The notes under the pieces: generated by a model
Told to the model about the DNA's origin: nothing
Seen by the model: the letters and a program-made list of their open reading frames with translations, nothing else
Databases searched by the model: none
In this document: piece after piece, positions 19,452 to 27,384 of the stretch
Layout of the letters: each line of letters starts with the position of its first letter
Position numbering within the stretch: position 1 is the stretch's first letter
Position numbers and translations under genes: made by a program
NCBI RefSeq assembly: GCF_035975855.1
Contig: NZ_CP109055.1
Span: forward strand, 7,192,001 to 7,256,000
Direction of reading: 5' to 3'
Origin: Streptomyces sp. NBC_01304
GTDB taxonomy: Bacteria; Actinomycetota; Actinomycetes; Streptomycetales; Streptomycetaceae
Length of the DNA: 64,000 nucleotides

Positions 19452-19558
19452 TCTTCCCCACCCCGCCCCTTCCCGAAAGTCCTGCGGACGGCCTGGGGCT
19501 TCGCCCCTAGCCCCCGGATCGGCCTTCGGCCTCTGTCCTCAAACGCCGGACGGGCTGA
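19452..19558 (+). repeat. Intergenic repeat copy 2 (single form)
   Basis: C-rich arm at 19452-19478 (CCCCACCCCGCCCCTTCCCG), a small middle module with GGGGCTTCGCCCC, then GTCCTCAAACGCCGGACGGG from 19535. It follows the rsmE stop, and the next gene runs the same way. No mirrored half is present. Confidence 0.8.
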
Positions 19559-19620
19559 TGGGTGCCGGACCGGTTGGTGGGTGCGGGGCTGGTTGATGGA
19601 TGCGGACCGGTTGATTTTGT
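19556..19620. repeat. Imperfect short tandem repeats
   Basis: Three degenerate copies of a unit of about 20 bases (TGGGTGCCGGACCGGTTGG, TGGGTGCGGGGCTGGTTGA, TGGATGCGGACCGGTTGAT) directly follow repeat copy 2 and precede the lipoprotein gene. Confidence 0.6.
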
Positions 19621-19668
19621 CCGCATGATGCCTACCCCTCGCGGGAGCGCAGTGGGAACCTGTCCCCT

Positions 19669-20220
19669 ATGGGGGCATTGAGGCGTGTACGGCGGGTGCT
19701 CTTCGCGGTGGGGCTTGCGGGTGCTGCCGCCATCGGGGTTGCCGCCTGTGAACCCGTCGGGGACGGGCTGAGTTCCGTCGCGGTCGCCGTCACCACCGAT
19801 CAGACCGGGACCAAGGCCCTGGAGCGCGAGGGCTTCGACGTGCAGTGGCTCAGCTGTGTGGCCACGATGGGGGAGGGCGGGAAGACCACGCCCAAGTCGT
19901 CGGGCTCGCCCAGCGTGCGCAGCGTCGCCACCGTGGACTGCCAGGGCGAGACCAAGGACGGGCGCGACATCGACCTCACCGGGAAGGTGACCGAGGAGCG
20001 CGGCGGTCGGTGTGTGCAGGGCGACCTGACCGCGAAGGTGGACGGCAAGCGGGTCTTCCACGCGCATGTGCTCGGCAACTGTTCGGCGGCGACGTCGAGT
20101 TCGGGACCCGCCGATCCGTCACCGGATCCGCCGCCGGACGACCCCGCGCGGCCCACGGTGACGGTCACCGTGACAGTGACGGCCGTGCCGCCCACCTGTG
20201 ACTGCATGCCGGGCAAGTGA
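19669..20220 (+). CDS. Putative lipoprotein of unknown function
   Basis: A 183-residue protein with a type II signal peptide: MGALRRVRRV, hydrophobic core, lipobox IGVAAC with Cys27. The mature part holds a compact region of about 100 residues with two further cysteines in beta-like surroundings, then a Ser/Pro/Asp linker and a Thr-Val repeat (TVTVTVTVTAVPP) ending CDCMPGK. No known domain is recognised. It is probably anchored on the outer face of the membrane. It lies alone between rsmE and the tricorn-like gene. Confidence 0.75.
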   Translation: MGALRRVRRVLFAVGLAGAAAIGVAACEPVGDGLSSVAVAVTTDQTGTKALEREGFDVQWLSCVATMGEGGKTTPKSSGSPSVRSVATVDCQGETKDGRDIDLTGKVTEERGGRCVQGDLTAKVDGKRVFHAHVLGNCSAATSSSGPADPSPDPPPDDPARPTVTVTVTVTAVPPTCDCMPGK

Positions 20221-20265
20221 TCCAAAGCCCTGACCTGGCACTGCCGTCCTGCCTAGGGTGAGCTC

Positions 20266-23200
20266 GTGACGCACCCTGCCTACTTCCGGTACCCCCATCT
20301 CCAGGGCGAGTTGATCGCCTTCACCGCAGAGGACGACGTCTGGGTCGCGCCGCTCGACGGCGGGCGGGCCTGGCGGGTCAGTGCCGACAACATGCCGGTG
20401 AACCATCCACGGATCTCACCCGACGGCACCCAAGTCGCCTGGACCTCGACCAGGGACGGGGCGCCCGAGGTGCATCTCGCGCCGGTGGACGGCGGCCCCT
20501 CCAAGCGGCTCACGTACTGGGGCAGTGCGAAGACCTCCGTACGCGGGTGGACCCCCGGAGGTGAGGTGCTGGCCCTCACCACGCAGGGCCAGGCCTCGCT
20601 GCGCCGCAGCTGGGCGCGTGCCGTGCCGCTCGACGGCGGTCCCGGCCGGGTGCTGCCGTACGGGCCCGTCGGGGACGTGGCGTACGGGCCGGGCGGCGAG
20701 GTGCTGGTCGTGTCCGTGGCCATGGGGCGCGAGGCCAGCTACTGGAAGCGCTACCGGGGCGGCACCGCGGGCAAGTTGTGGATCGACCGGGACAGCGGCG
20801 CGGGGGACGGCACCGGCGAATTCGTCCGCGTACACGAGGAGTTGGACGGGAATCTCGAGTACCCGATGTGGGTGGGGGAGCGGATCGCCTTCCTCTCCGA
20901 TCATGAGGGGGTCGGGGCCGTCTACTCGTCGCTGGCCGACGGGTCGGATCTGCGGCGGCACACGGGAGTCGACGGGTTCTACGCCAGGCATGCCGCCACC
21001 GACGGTGTGCGGGTGGTCTATGCGGCGGGTGGGGAGTTGTGGCTCCTCGACGATCTGGTGGCCGCCGAACCGCGCCGGGTCGAGGTCCGGCTCGGCGGCC
21101 AGCGGACCGACCTGCAGCCGCACCCCGTCAAGGCCGAGCGCCATCTCGGGGATGCCTCACCCGACCACACCGGTCGGGGCAGCGCCGTCTCCGTGCGGGG
21201 CGCCATTCACTGGGTGACCCACCGGGAGGGGCCCGCGCGGGCGCTCACCGCCGAGCCGGGGGTGCGGGCGCGCCTTGCGCGGACCTTCCGGGTCGAGGGC
21301 GAGGAGCACGTGGTGTGGGTGACGGACGCCGAGGGCGACGACGCCCTGGAGTTCGCGCCCGCGGCCGGGGTCGGGCCCGGCGCGTCCGTACGGCGGGTGG
21401 CGGCAGGGCAGTTGGGGCGGGTGCAGGCGCTCGCCATGGCGCCGGACGGCAGCCGCGCCGCCGTCGCCTCGCACGACGGGCGGGTGCTGCTCGTCGAGCG
21501 GGAGTCGGGCGAGGTCAGGGAGGTCGACCGCAGCGAGGACGGGGATGCGCGCGGGCTCGCCTTCTCGCCGGACTCCGGGTGGCTGGCGTGGTCGCACGCC
21601 GGACCCTCGCCGCTGCGGCAGCTCAAGCTCGCCAACACCGGGGACCTGTCCGTCTCCGAGGCCACGCCGCTGCGATTCAGGGACTTCTCGCCCGCCTTCA
21701 CGCTGGACGGCAAGCATCTGGCGTTTCTGTCGGAGCGGTCCTTCGATCCGGTCTACGACGCGCACGTCTTCGACCTGGCCTTCGTGGGCGCGTGCCGGCC
21801 GCATCTGATCACGCTCTCGGCCACCACGCCGTCGCCGTTCGGGCCGCAGCGGCACGGGCGGCCCTTCGAGGCCCCGGAGAAGGACGCCTCCGAGGAGGCG
21901 CCGGCCACGCGGATCGATCTCGACGGGCTCGCCGACCGGATAATCGCCTTCCCCGTCGAGGCCGCCCGCTACTCCACGCTGCGGGCCGCCAAGGACGGGC
22001 TGCTCTGGCTGCGCCACCCGGTGCGCGGCGCGCTCGGCGTCTCGCGGGCCAGGCCGGACGACCCGGACCCCAAGACGCTGCTCGAACGGTACGACCTCGC
22101 CCAACAGCGGATCGAGGAACTCTCCTCCGACGCCGACCACTTCGCCGTCAGCGGCGACGGCAAGCGGGTGGTGCTGCACACCGGGGACGTCCTGAAGGTC
22201 GTCCCCAGCGACCGGCGCGCCTCGGGCGACGACGACAGCGACAGCAACATCACCGTCGATCTGGGCCGGATCCGGCAGACCGTCGACCCCGCGGCCGAGT
22301 GGCGCCAGATGTACGCCGAGACCGGCCGCCTCATGCGCGACCACTTCTGGCGCGAGGACCTGGGCGGAGTCGACTGGGACGGCGTACTCGACCGCTACCG
22401 GCCCGTCCTCGAACGCGTCGCCACGCATGACGACTTGGTGGATCTGCTGTACGAGGTGCACGGCGAGCTCGGCACTTCGCACGCGTACGTCATCCCGCCG
22501 GGCGGGCACGGGCACGCGGACTCCCGGCAGGGGCTGCTCGGCGCGGACATCTCCCGCCACGGGGACGGCAGTTGGCGGATCGACCGCATCCTTCCCTCCG
22601 AGACGTCCGACCCGTACGCGCACGCCCCGCTCGCCGCGCCCGGCGTCGCCGTGCGGGTCGGGGACGCGATCCTCGCGGTGGACGGGCGGGCCGTCGACCC
22701 GGTGACCGGGCCCGGGCCGCTGCTCGTGGGCGCGGCGGGCAAGCCCGTCGAGCTGCTCATCGCGCCCTCGGGCGGCGGCGATCCGCGGCATTCGGTGGTC
22801 GTGCCGCTCGACGACGAGGAGCCGCTGCGGTACCACGCGTGGGTCGCGGACCGGCGGGCCTATGTGCACGCCGTGTCGCGCGGCCGGCTCGGGTATCTGC
22901 ACGTGCCGGACATGCAGGCGCCCGGGTGGGCGCAGATCCACCGAGACCTGCGGGTGGAGGTGGCGAGGGAAGGGCTGATCGTCGACGTACGCGAGAACCG
23001 CGGCGGTCACACCTCCCAGCTCGTGGTGGAGAAGCTGGCCCGGCGGATCGTGGGCTGGGACCTGCCGCGCGGCATGCGGGCGTCGAGCTACCCGGTGGAT
23101 GCGCCCCGGGGGCCCGTGGTGTCGGTCGCCAACGAATTCTCCGGGTCGGACGGGGACATCGTGAACGCGGCGATCAAGGCGCTCGGGATCGGGCCCGTGG

Positions 23201-23478
23201 TGGGTACGCGGACGTGGGGCGGGGTCGTCGGGATCGACAGCCGGTACCGCCTGGTGGACGGGACGCTGGTGACCCAGCCCAAGTACGCGATCTGGCTCGA
23301 GGGCTACGGGTGGGGCGTCGAGAACTACGGCGTCGACCCCGATGTGGAGGTCGTGGTCGCGCCCCACGACCACGCCGCCGGGCGCGATCCGCAGTTGGAC
23401 GAGGCGGTGCGGCTCGCGCTGGCCTCGTTGGACGAGAGTCCGGCGAAGTCGGCGCCGGAGATTCCTCCGCTGTCGTGA
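20266..23478 (+). CDS. Tricorn-type S41 serine protease
   Basis: A 1070-residue cytosolic protease. The N-terminal two-thirds form beta-propeller repeats (for example NHPRISPDGTQVAWTSTRDG); then a tricorn C1 core with a helical bundle, a PDZ domain (about 770-850), and the C2 catalytic domain. Catalytic His739 is in GTSHAY and nucleophile Ser961 in SGSDGD, close to the 746 and 965 numbering of the Thermoplasma enzyme. Tricorn degrades peptides released by the proteasome or Clp. Start GTG 20266. Neighbours give no operon partner. Streptomycetes are known to carry tricorn homologues. Confidence 0.9.
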   Translation: MTHPAYFRYPHLQGELIAFTAEDDVWVAPLDGGRAWRVSADNMPVNHPRISPDGTQVAWTSTRDGAPEVHLAPVDGGPSKRLTYWGSAKTSVRGWTPGGEVLALTTQGQASLRRSWARAVPLDGGPGRVLPYGPVGDVAYGPGGEVLVVSVAMGREASYWKRYRGGTAGKLWIDRDSGAGDGTGEFVRVHEELDGNLEYPMWVGERIAFLSDHEGVGAVYSSLADGSDLRRHTGVDGFYARHAATDGVRVVYAAGGELWLLDDLVAAEPRRVEVRLGGQRTDLQPHPVKAERHLGDASPDHTGRGSAVSVRGAIHWVTHREGPARALTAEPGVRARLARTFRVEGEEHVVWVTDAEGDDALEFAPAAGVGPGASVRRVAAGQLGRVQALAMAPDGSRAAVASHDGRVLLVERESGEVREVDRSEDGDARGLAFSPDSGWLAWSHAGPSPLRQLKLANTGDLSVSEATPLRFRDFSPAFTLDGKHLAFLSERSFDPVYDAHVFDLAFVGACRPHLITLSATTPSPFGPQRHGRPFEAPEKDASEEAPATRIDLDGLADRIIAFPVEAARYSTLRAAKDGLLWLRHPVRGALGVSRARPDDPDPKTLLERYDLAQQRIEELSSDADHFAVSGDGKRVVLHTGDVLKVVPSDRRASGDDDSDSNITVDLGRIRQTVDPAAEWRQMYAETGRLMRDHFWREDLGGVDWDGVLDRYRPVLERVATHDDLVDLLYEVHGELGTSHAYVIPPGGHGHADSRQGLLGADISRHGDGSWRIDRILPSETSDPYAHAPLAAPGVAVRVGDAILAVDGRAVDPVTGPGPLLVGAAGKPVELLIAPSGGGDPRHSVVVPLDDEEPLRYHAWVADRRAYVHAVSRGRLGYLHVPDMQAPGWAQIHRDLRVEVAREGLIVDVRENRGGHTSQLVVEKLARRIVGWDLPRGMRASSYPVDAPRGPVVSVANEFSGSDGDIVNAAIKALGIGPVVGTRTWGGVVGIDSRYRLVDGTLVTQPKYAIWLEGYGWGVENYGVDPDVEVVVAPHDHAAGRDPQLDEAVRLALASLDESPAKSAPEIPPLS

Positions 23479-23535
23479 TCGGGAAGGGAGGGGGGAGGCA
23501 TCCGGGCCGCCGCGTCGCATACGTAAAGTGTGGCC

Positions 23536-24900
23536 ATGTCGGATGACTCCCCCCTGATACAGAGCCTGCGCACGGCCGTTGGTGCCGCGCCCGCCGATGT
23601 GCCGTTGCGCCTGCACCTCGCGGAGCTGCTGCTCGCCGCCGGGCGCGGGGACGAGGCGGTCACCGAGGCCGCTGTCGCGTTGCAGCACGCGCCCGGGGAC
23701 GTACAGGCACGGGAGTTGATGGTGCGGGCGATGGGGATGCCTGCGGCTGCTCCTGCTGCTCCTGCTGCTCCTGCCGCTCCTGCCGCTCCTGCTGCTCCTG
23801 TTCCTTCTGTTTCTCCTGCGGCTTCGGAAGGCGCCCCGGCGGAGGCCAGGCCCGGCTTCGACTGGCGGGCCGCCGAGCAGGAGATCGGTGAGGCGATACC
23901 CCCGCGGTTCGTCGAGAGCCCCGCCGAACAGCCCGCCGACAACGGCGACAACGGCGAGAGCGGCCTCGAACCCCCGCTCGCCGCCGACGGCACCGGCGAC
24001 CCCGGTGACGCCGAGGCCTGGGACGTCGACCGGCCGGGCACCCGGCGCCTCGCCGACGTCGGCGGCATGCAGGACGTCAAGGACCGCATCGAAGCGGCCT
24101 TCCTCGCACCGCTGCGCAACCCCGAACTGCGCAAGCTGTACGGCAAGAGCCTGCGCGGCGGACTGCTCCTCTACGGGCCGCCCGGCTGCGGCAAGACCTT
24201 CATCGCCCGTGCCGTGGCCGGTGAACTGGGCGCGAGCTTCCTGTCCGTGTCGGTCAACGACGTCCTCGACATGTGGATCGGCAACTCGGAACGCAATATG
24301 CACCAGGTCTTCGAGACCGCCCGCCGCAAGGCCCCCTGCGTCGTCTTCCTCGACGAACTCGACGCCCTCGGCGCCAAGCGCAGTCGTACGCAGCACAACG
24401 GCATGCGCAACACCGTCAACCAGCTCCTCACCGAGCTCGACGGCATCGACGCGGCAGCCAACGAGGGCGTCTTCGTCCTGGCCGCCACCAATGTGCCGTG
24501 GGACGTCGACATCGCCCTGCGCCGCCCCGGCCGCCTCGACCGCACCCTCCTTGTGCTGCCCCCGGACGCACCCGCCCGCGAGGCGATCCTCCGCTACCAC
24601 CTGCGTGAACGCCCCATCGAGAACGTCGACTTGGGCAAGCTCGTCAAGGCCACGGACGGCCTCTCCGGCGCCGACCTCGCCCATGTCTGCGAGTCCGCGG
24701 CGGAGACCGCGCTGCTCGACTCGGCGCGCACCGGCACGGTTCGCATGATCGGCATGAAGGACCTGCTCGGCGCGGCCAAGGGGGTCGTGCCGTCCACCGA
24801 GCCGTGGTTCGCGGCAGCCCGCAATGTGGCGATGTTCGCGAACGACGGCGGGATGTACGACGACCTGGTGGCGTATCTGAAGAAGAGGCGGAAGCTGTGA
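23536..24900 (+). CDS. AAA+ ATPase with N-terminal TPR and Ala-Pro linker
   Basis: A 454-residue protein starting at ATG 23536 (MSDDSPLIQ); a GTG two codons earlier is also possible. Residues 1-65 form a TPR-like hairpin pair. Residues 72-95 are an (AAP)n linker. Residues 100-165 are acidic and disordered. Residues 170-420 are a classic AAA module with Walker A GPPGCGKT at 214-221, Walker B VVFLDELD, sensor VLAATN and arginine fingers RRPGRLDR, nearest to FtsH/Cdc48-type modules. There is no protease domain. It overlaps the next gene by ATGA, a TPR protein with membrane segments, so the two probably form one complex that remodels an unknown client at the membrane. Function unknown. Confidence 0.87.
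   Translation: MSDDSPLIQSLRTAVGAAPADVPLRLHLAELLLAAGRGDEAVTEAAVALQHAPGDVQARELMVRAMGMPAAAPAAPAAPAAPAAPAAPVPSVSPAASEGAPAEARPGFDWRAAEQEIGEAIPPRFVESPAEQPADNGDNGESGLEPPLAADGTGDPGDAEAWDVDRPGTRRLADVGGMQDVKDRIEAAFLAPLRNPELRKLYGKSLRGGLLLYGPPGCGKTFIARAVAGELGASFLSVSVNDVLDMWIGNSERNMHQVFETARRKAPCVVFLDELDALGAKRSRTQHNGMRNTVNQLLTELDGIDAAANEGVFVLAATNVPWDVDIALRRPGRLDRTLLVLPPDAPAREAILRYHLRERPIENVDLGKLVKATDGLSGADLAHVCESAAETALLDSARTGTVRMIGMKDLLGAAKGVVPSTEPWFAAARNVAMFANDGGMYDDLVAYLKKRRKL
23740..23817 (+). repeat. GCTCCTGCT microsatellite encoding Ala-Ala-Pro repeats
   Basis: Nine-base units (GCTCCTGCT and variants) repeat about seven times and encode the AAP linker of the AAA+ protein. They use GCT and CCT codons, unusual for this G+C-rich genome, which suggests slippage-driven expansion. 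Confidence 0.8.
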
Positions 24901-26018
24901 CCACGGGGAACACGGATGTGGAGCGGGCCGAGGCGCTGCTCGACATGGGGCGGTACGACGACGGGGTGGCCCTGCTGGCCAAGCGCGTGGCCGAGGACCC
25001 CGACGACGTACGGGCCTGGACGAGCATGGCACGCGGGCACCTGGACGCGGATCGGCCGGACGAGGCAGTCGAGGCGACCGAGGAAGCGCTCAGGAGGGCT
25101 CCGGAGTACGTCTACGCGCTTCTGGTGCACGCGCGAGCGCTGCAGCAGGTGGGTCGTCCCCCGGCTGCCGAGCAGGCGCTGCGCGAGGTGATCCGGATCG
25201 ATCCGGAGTTCTGGCTGGGGTACGCGAGACTGGCCAACATCGCCTGGCGGAACGCCGTCATCCTGAACAGCGCCGGCCGAATAGGCAAGCCGGTGACGCC
25301 CGACGAGATGCGGAATCTCACCCAGGAGTCCACCGCGCTCGCCAAAGAGGCCATTCGGCTCGCCCCGGACGAGGTGTTCGCCTACGAAGTCGCCCTGACT
25401 CTCGCGAAGTACGGCCACAGCGGCGAGGACGTCGGCGAGATCGAGCGCGCCATCCTCCGCCTCGACCCCACCCATGCCGAGGCTCTGGAGAGCCAGACTG
25501 CGAAGGCCGCCGAGACCGACGAAGTCCTCGCGTCCCAGGCCTCCACGATGTACGCCGACGCGCTCGCCGTCGCCCCCGACTCCCGCGAGCTGCGCAGCGG
25601 CCTCGACCGGGCCACGTACCGGCTGCTGCGCGGCACCCGCTGGCTCGCCCTGCTCTGTCTGGTGATCGCGGGCGTGGTGATCGACCTGTTCCACGTGGAC
25701 GGAGAGGTGCAGCGGACGCTGCCCGTGCCGCTCGGCAGCCGCCTGTGGGTGCTCGTCCCGATGGCCGCCGTCTGGGCCTTCGGCGCCTGGCGCATCTACC
25801 GGCGGCTGCGTACCGGCGTCCGGCTGAACGTGGGCTCCCTGCTCCGGCGGCAGCTCTGGGCCCGCATAGTCGTGGCCCAGGCCGGCCTCACCACGCTCTG
25901 CGCGCTCCTGATCGCCGAGATCCCGTGGACCGGCCGGGGCATCCCGCAGTTCCTGTTCTGGACCGGCCTGGTGGTGCCCTGGCTGACCATCAACTCCGAT
26001 CGCAAGCTGGTCAAGTAG
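24897..26018 (+). CDS. TPR-repeat protein with C-terminal membrane segments
   Basis: A 373-residue protein. GTG 24897 overlaps the AAA+ stop. Residues 1-225 contain about five TPR units (AEALLDMGRYDDGVALLAKR, PEYVYALLVHARALQQVGRP and so on). The C-terminal third has about four hydrophobic segments: LALLCLVIAGVVIDLF, LWVLVPMAAVWAFGAW, VVAQAGLTTLCALLIA and FLFWTGLVVPWLTI. The TPR part is probably cytoplasmic and could recruit the AAA+ partner, whose own N-terminus is TPR-like. I recognise no named family. Confidence 0.83.
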   Translation: MTTGNTDVERAEALLDMGRYDDGVALLAKRVAEDPDDVRAWTSMARGHLDADRPDEAVEATEEALRRAPEYVYALLVHARALQQVGRPPAAEQALREVIRIDPEFWLGYARLANIAWRNAVILNSAGRIGKPVTPDEMRNLTQESTALAKEAIRLAPDEVFAYEVALTLAKYGHSGEDVGEIERAILRLDPTHAEALESQTAKAAETDEVLASQASTMYADALAVAPDSRELRSGLDRATYRLLRGTRWLALLCLVIAGVVIDLFHVDGEVQRTLPVPLGSRLWVLVPMAAVWAFGAWRIYRRLRTGVRLNVGSLLRRQLWARIVVAQAGLTTLCALLIAEIPWTGRGIPQFLFWTGLVVPWLTINSDRKLVK

Positions 26019-26080
26019 CCGAGGGCTTCGCCGGATACCATGCGCATCAACTGATCCACAGAGCCGAGGGAGGCCCGCCG

Positions 26081-26434
26081 ATGGCCGGCGAACCGCAGGC
26101 GGACTGCCTGTTCTGCAAGATCGTGGCCAAGGAGATTCCTGCCACGATCGTCCAGGAGACCGAGTCGACGCTCGCCTTCCGGGACATCAATCCGCAGGCC
26201 CCGACCCACGTCCTGGTCATCCCCAAGGTGCACTTCCCGGACGCCGCCTCCCTCGCCGCCGGCGACCCGGAGGCCGCCGCCGAGGTGCTGCGGGCCGCCG
26301 GTGAGGTGGCCGAGGGGGAGGGCGTCGAGAGCTATCGCATCGTGTTCAACACCGGTGCGGGCGCGGGCCAGACCGTCTTCCACGCGCACGCCCACGTCCT
26401 GGCCGGACGCGGCCTCGAATGGCCTCCCGGATAG
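26081..26434 (+). CDS. HIT family nucleotide-binding protein
   Basis: A 117-residue histidine-triad protein of the HINT/PKCI branch. CLFC at Cys9-Cys12, then ALAFRDINPQAPTHVLVIPK-like sequence, and the triad FHAHAHVLAGR with His101, His103 and His105. HINT enzymes hydrolyse AMP-lysine and other nucleoside phosphoramidates. ATG 26081 has GAGGGAGG 8 bases upstream. It lies 18 bases before rnz and is probably co-transcribed with it. Confidence 0.92.
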   Translation: MAGEPQADCLFCKIVAKEIPATIVQETESTLAFRDINPQAPTHVLVIPKVHFPDAASLAAGDPEAAAEVLRAAGEVAEGEGVESYRIVFNTGAGAGQTVFHAHAHVLAGRGLEWPPG

Positions 26435-26452
26435 GTCGCAGGGTAACTCGAC

Positions 26453-27358
26453 GTGTCCGTACGTGAATTGGTGGTGCTCGGCACCGCCAGCCAGGTCCCC
26501 ACCCGGCACCGCAACCACAACGGCTATCTGCTGCGCTGGGACGGCGAGGGCATCCTCTTCGACCCGGGCGAGGGCACCCAGCGTCAGATGCTGCGGGCCG
26601 GGGTCGCCGCGCACGACCTCAACCGGATCTGCGTCACGCACTTCCACGGGGACCACTCGCTCGGCCTCGCCGGGGTGATCCAGCGGATCAACCTCGACCG
26701 GGTGCCGCACGAGATCACCGCGCACTACCCGGCGAGCGGGCAGCAGTTCTTCGACCGGCTCCGGTACGCCACCGCCTACCGCGAGACCGTGCGGCTCACG
26801 CAGGCGCCGGTCGCCGCCGACGGGGAGCTGGCCGCCTCGGCGACGTACCGCCTCGAAACCCACAAGCTGTCGCACCCGGTGGAGTCGTACGGCTATCGCG
26901 TCGTCGAGCCGGACGGGCGCCGGATGCTGCCCGAGCGGCTCAGGGAGCACGGCATCAAGGGGCCCGACGTGGGCGTCCTGCAGCGCGGGGGAGTGCTGAA
27001 CGGCATCGGCCTCGACGACGTGAGCGAGGTGCGGCGCGGGCAGCGGTTCGCGTTCGTCATGGACACCCGGCTGTGTGAGGGCGTGTACGCGCTCGCCGAG
27101 GGTGCCGACATGCTCGTCATCGAGTCGACCTTCCTTGACGAAGACGCTCAACTCGGCGCCGATCACGGTCACTTGACCGCCGGACAGGCGGCCGGAGTGG
27201 CGCGCGACGCCGGCGTACGGCATCTGGTCCTTACGCACTTCTCGCAGCGGTACGCCGATCCCGCGGAGTTCGAGCGGCAGGCGCGGGCCGCCGGGTTCGA
27301 AGGTGAACTGACCGTCGCCGCCGACTTGTTGCGTGTTCCACTGCCCAAGCGCCCCTGA
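26453..27358 (+). CDS. rnz: Ribonuclease Z (tRNA 3'-endonuclease)
   Basis: A 301-residue tRNase Z of the short form. It removes 3' trailers from tRNA precursors. Zinc ligands in [10 protein letters not shown] (His63, His65, Asp67, His68), the flexible-arm region [22 protein letters not shown] and a C-terminal [11 protein letters not shown] start. It follows the HIT gene closely. Confidence 0.93.
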   Translation: MSVRELVVLGTASQVPTRHRNHNGYLLRWDGEGILFDPGEGTQRQMLRAGVAAHDLNRICVTHFHGDHSLGLAGVIQRINLDRVPHEITAHYPASGQQFFDRLRYATAYRETVRLTQAPVAADGELAASATYRLETHKLSHPVESYGYRVVEPDGRRMLPERLREHGIKGPDVGVLQRGGVLNGIGLDDVSEVRRGQRFAFVMDTRLCEGVYALAEGADMLVIESTFLDEDAQLGADHGHLTAGQAAGVARDAGVRHLVLTHFSQRYADPAEFERQARAAGFEGELTVAADLLRVPLPKRP

Positions 27359-27384
27359 TACGAGCCGTTCACGCCCCCTGAAGG

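Noticed and set aside
21157..25032. A 1291-codon open frame on the minus strand opposite the tricorn and AAA+ genes
   Set aside because: It is a shadow produced by the extreme third-position G+C. The plus-strand frames carry complete tricorn and AAA motifs; the minus frame has low-complexity Arg/Gly/Val/His-rich sequence and no domain.
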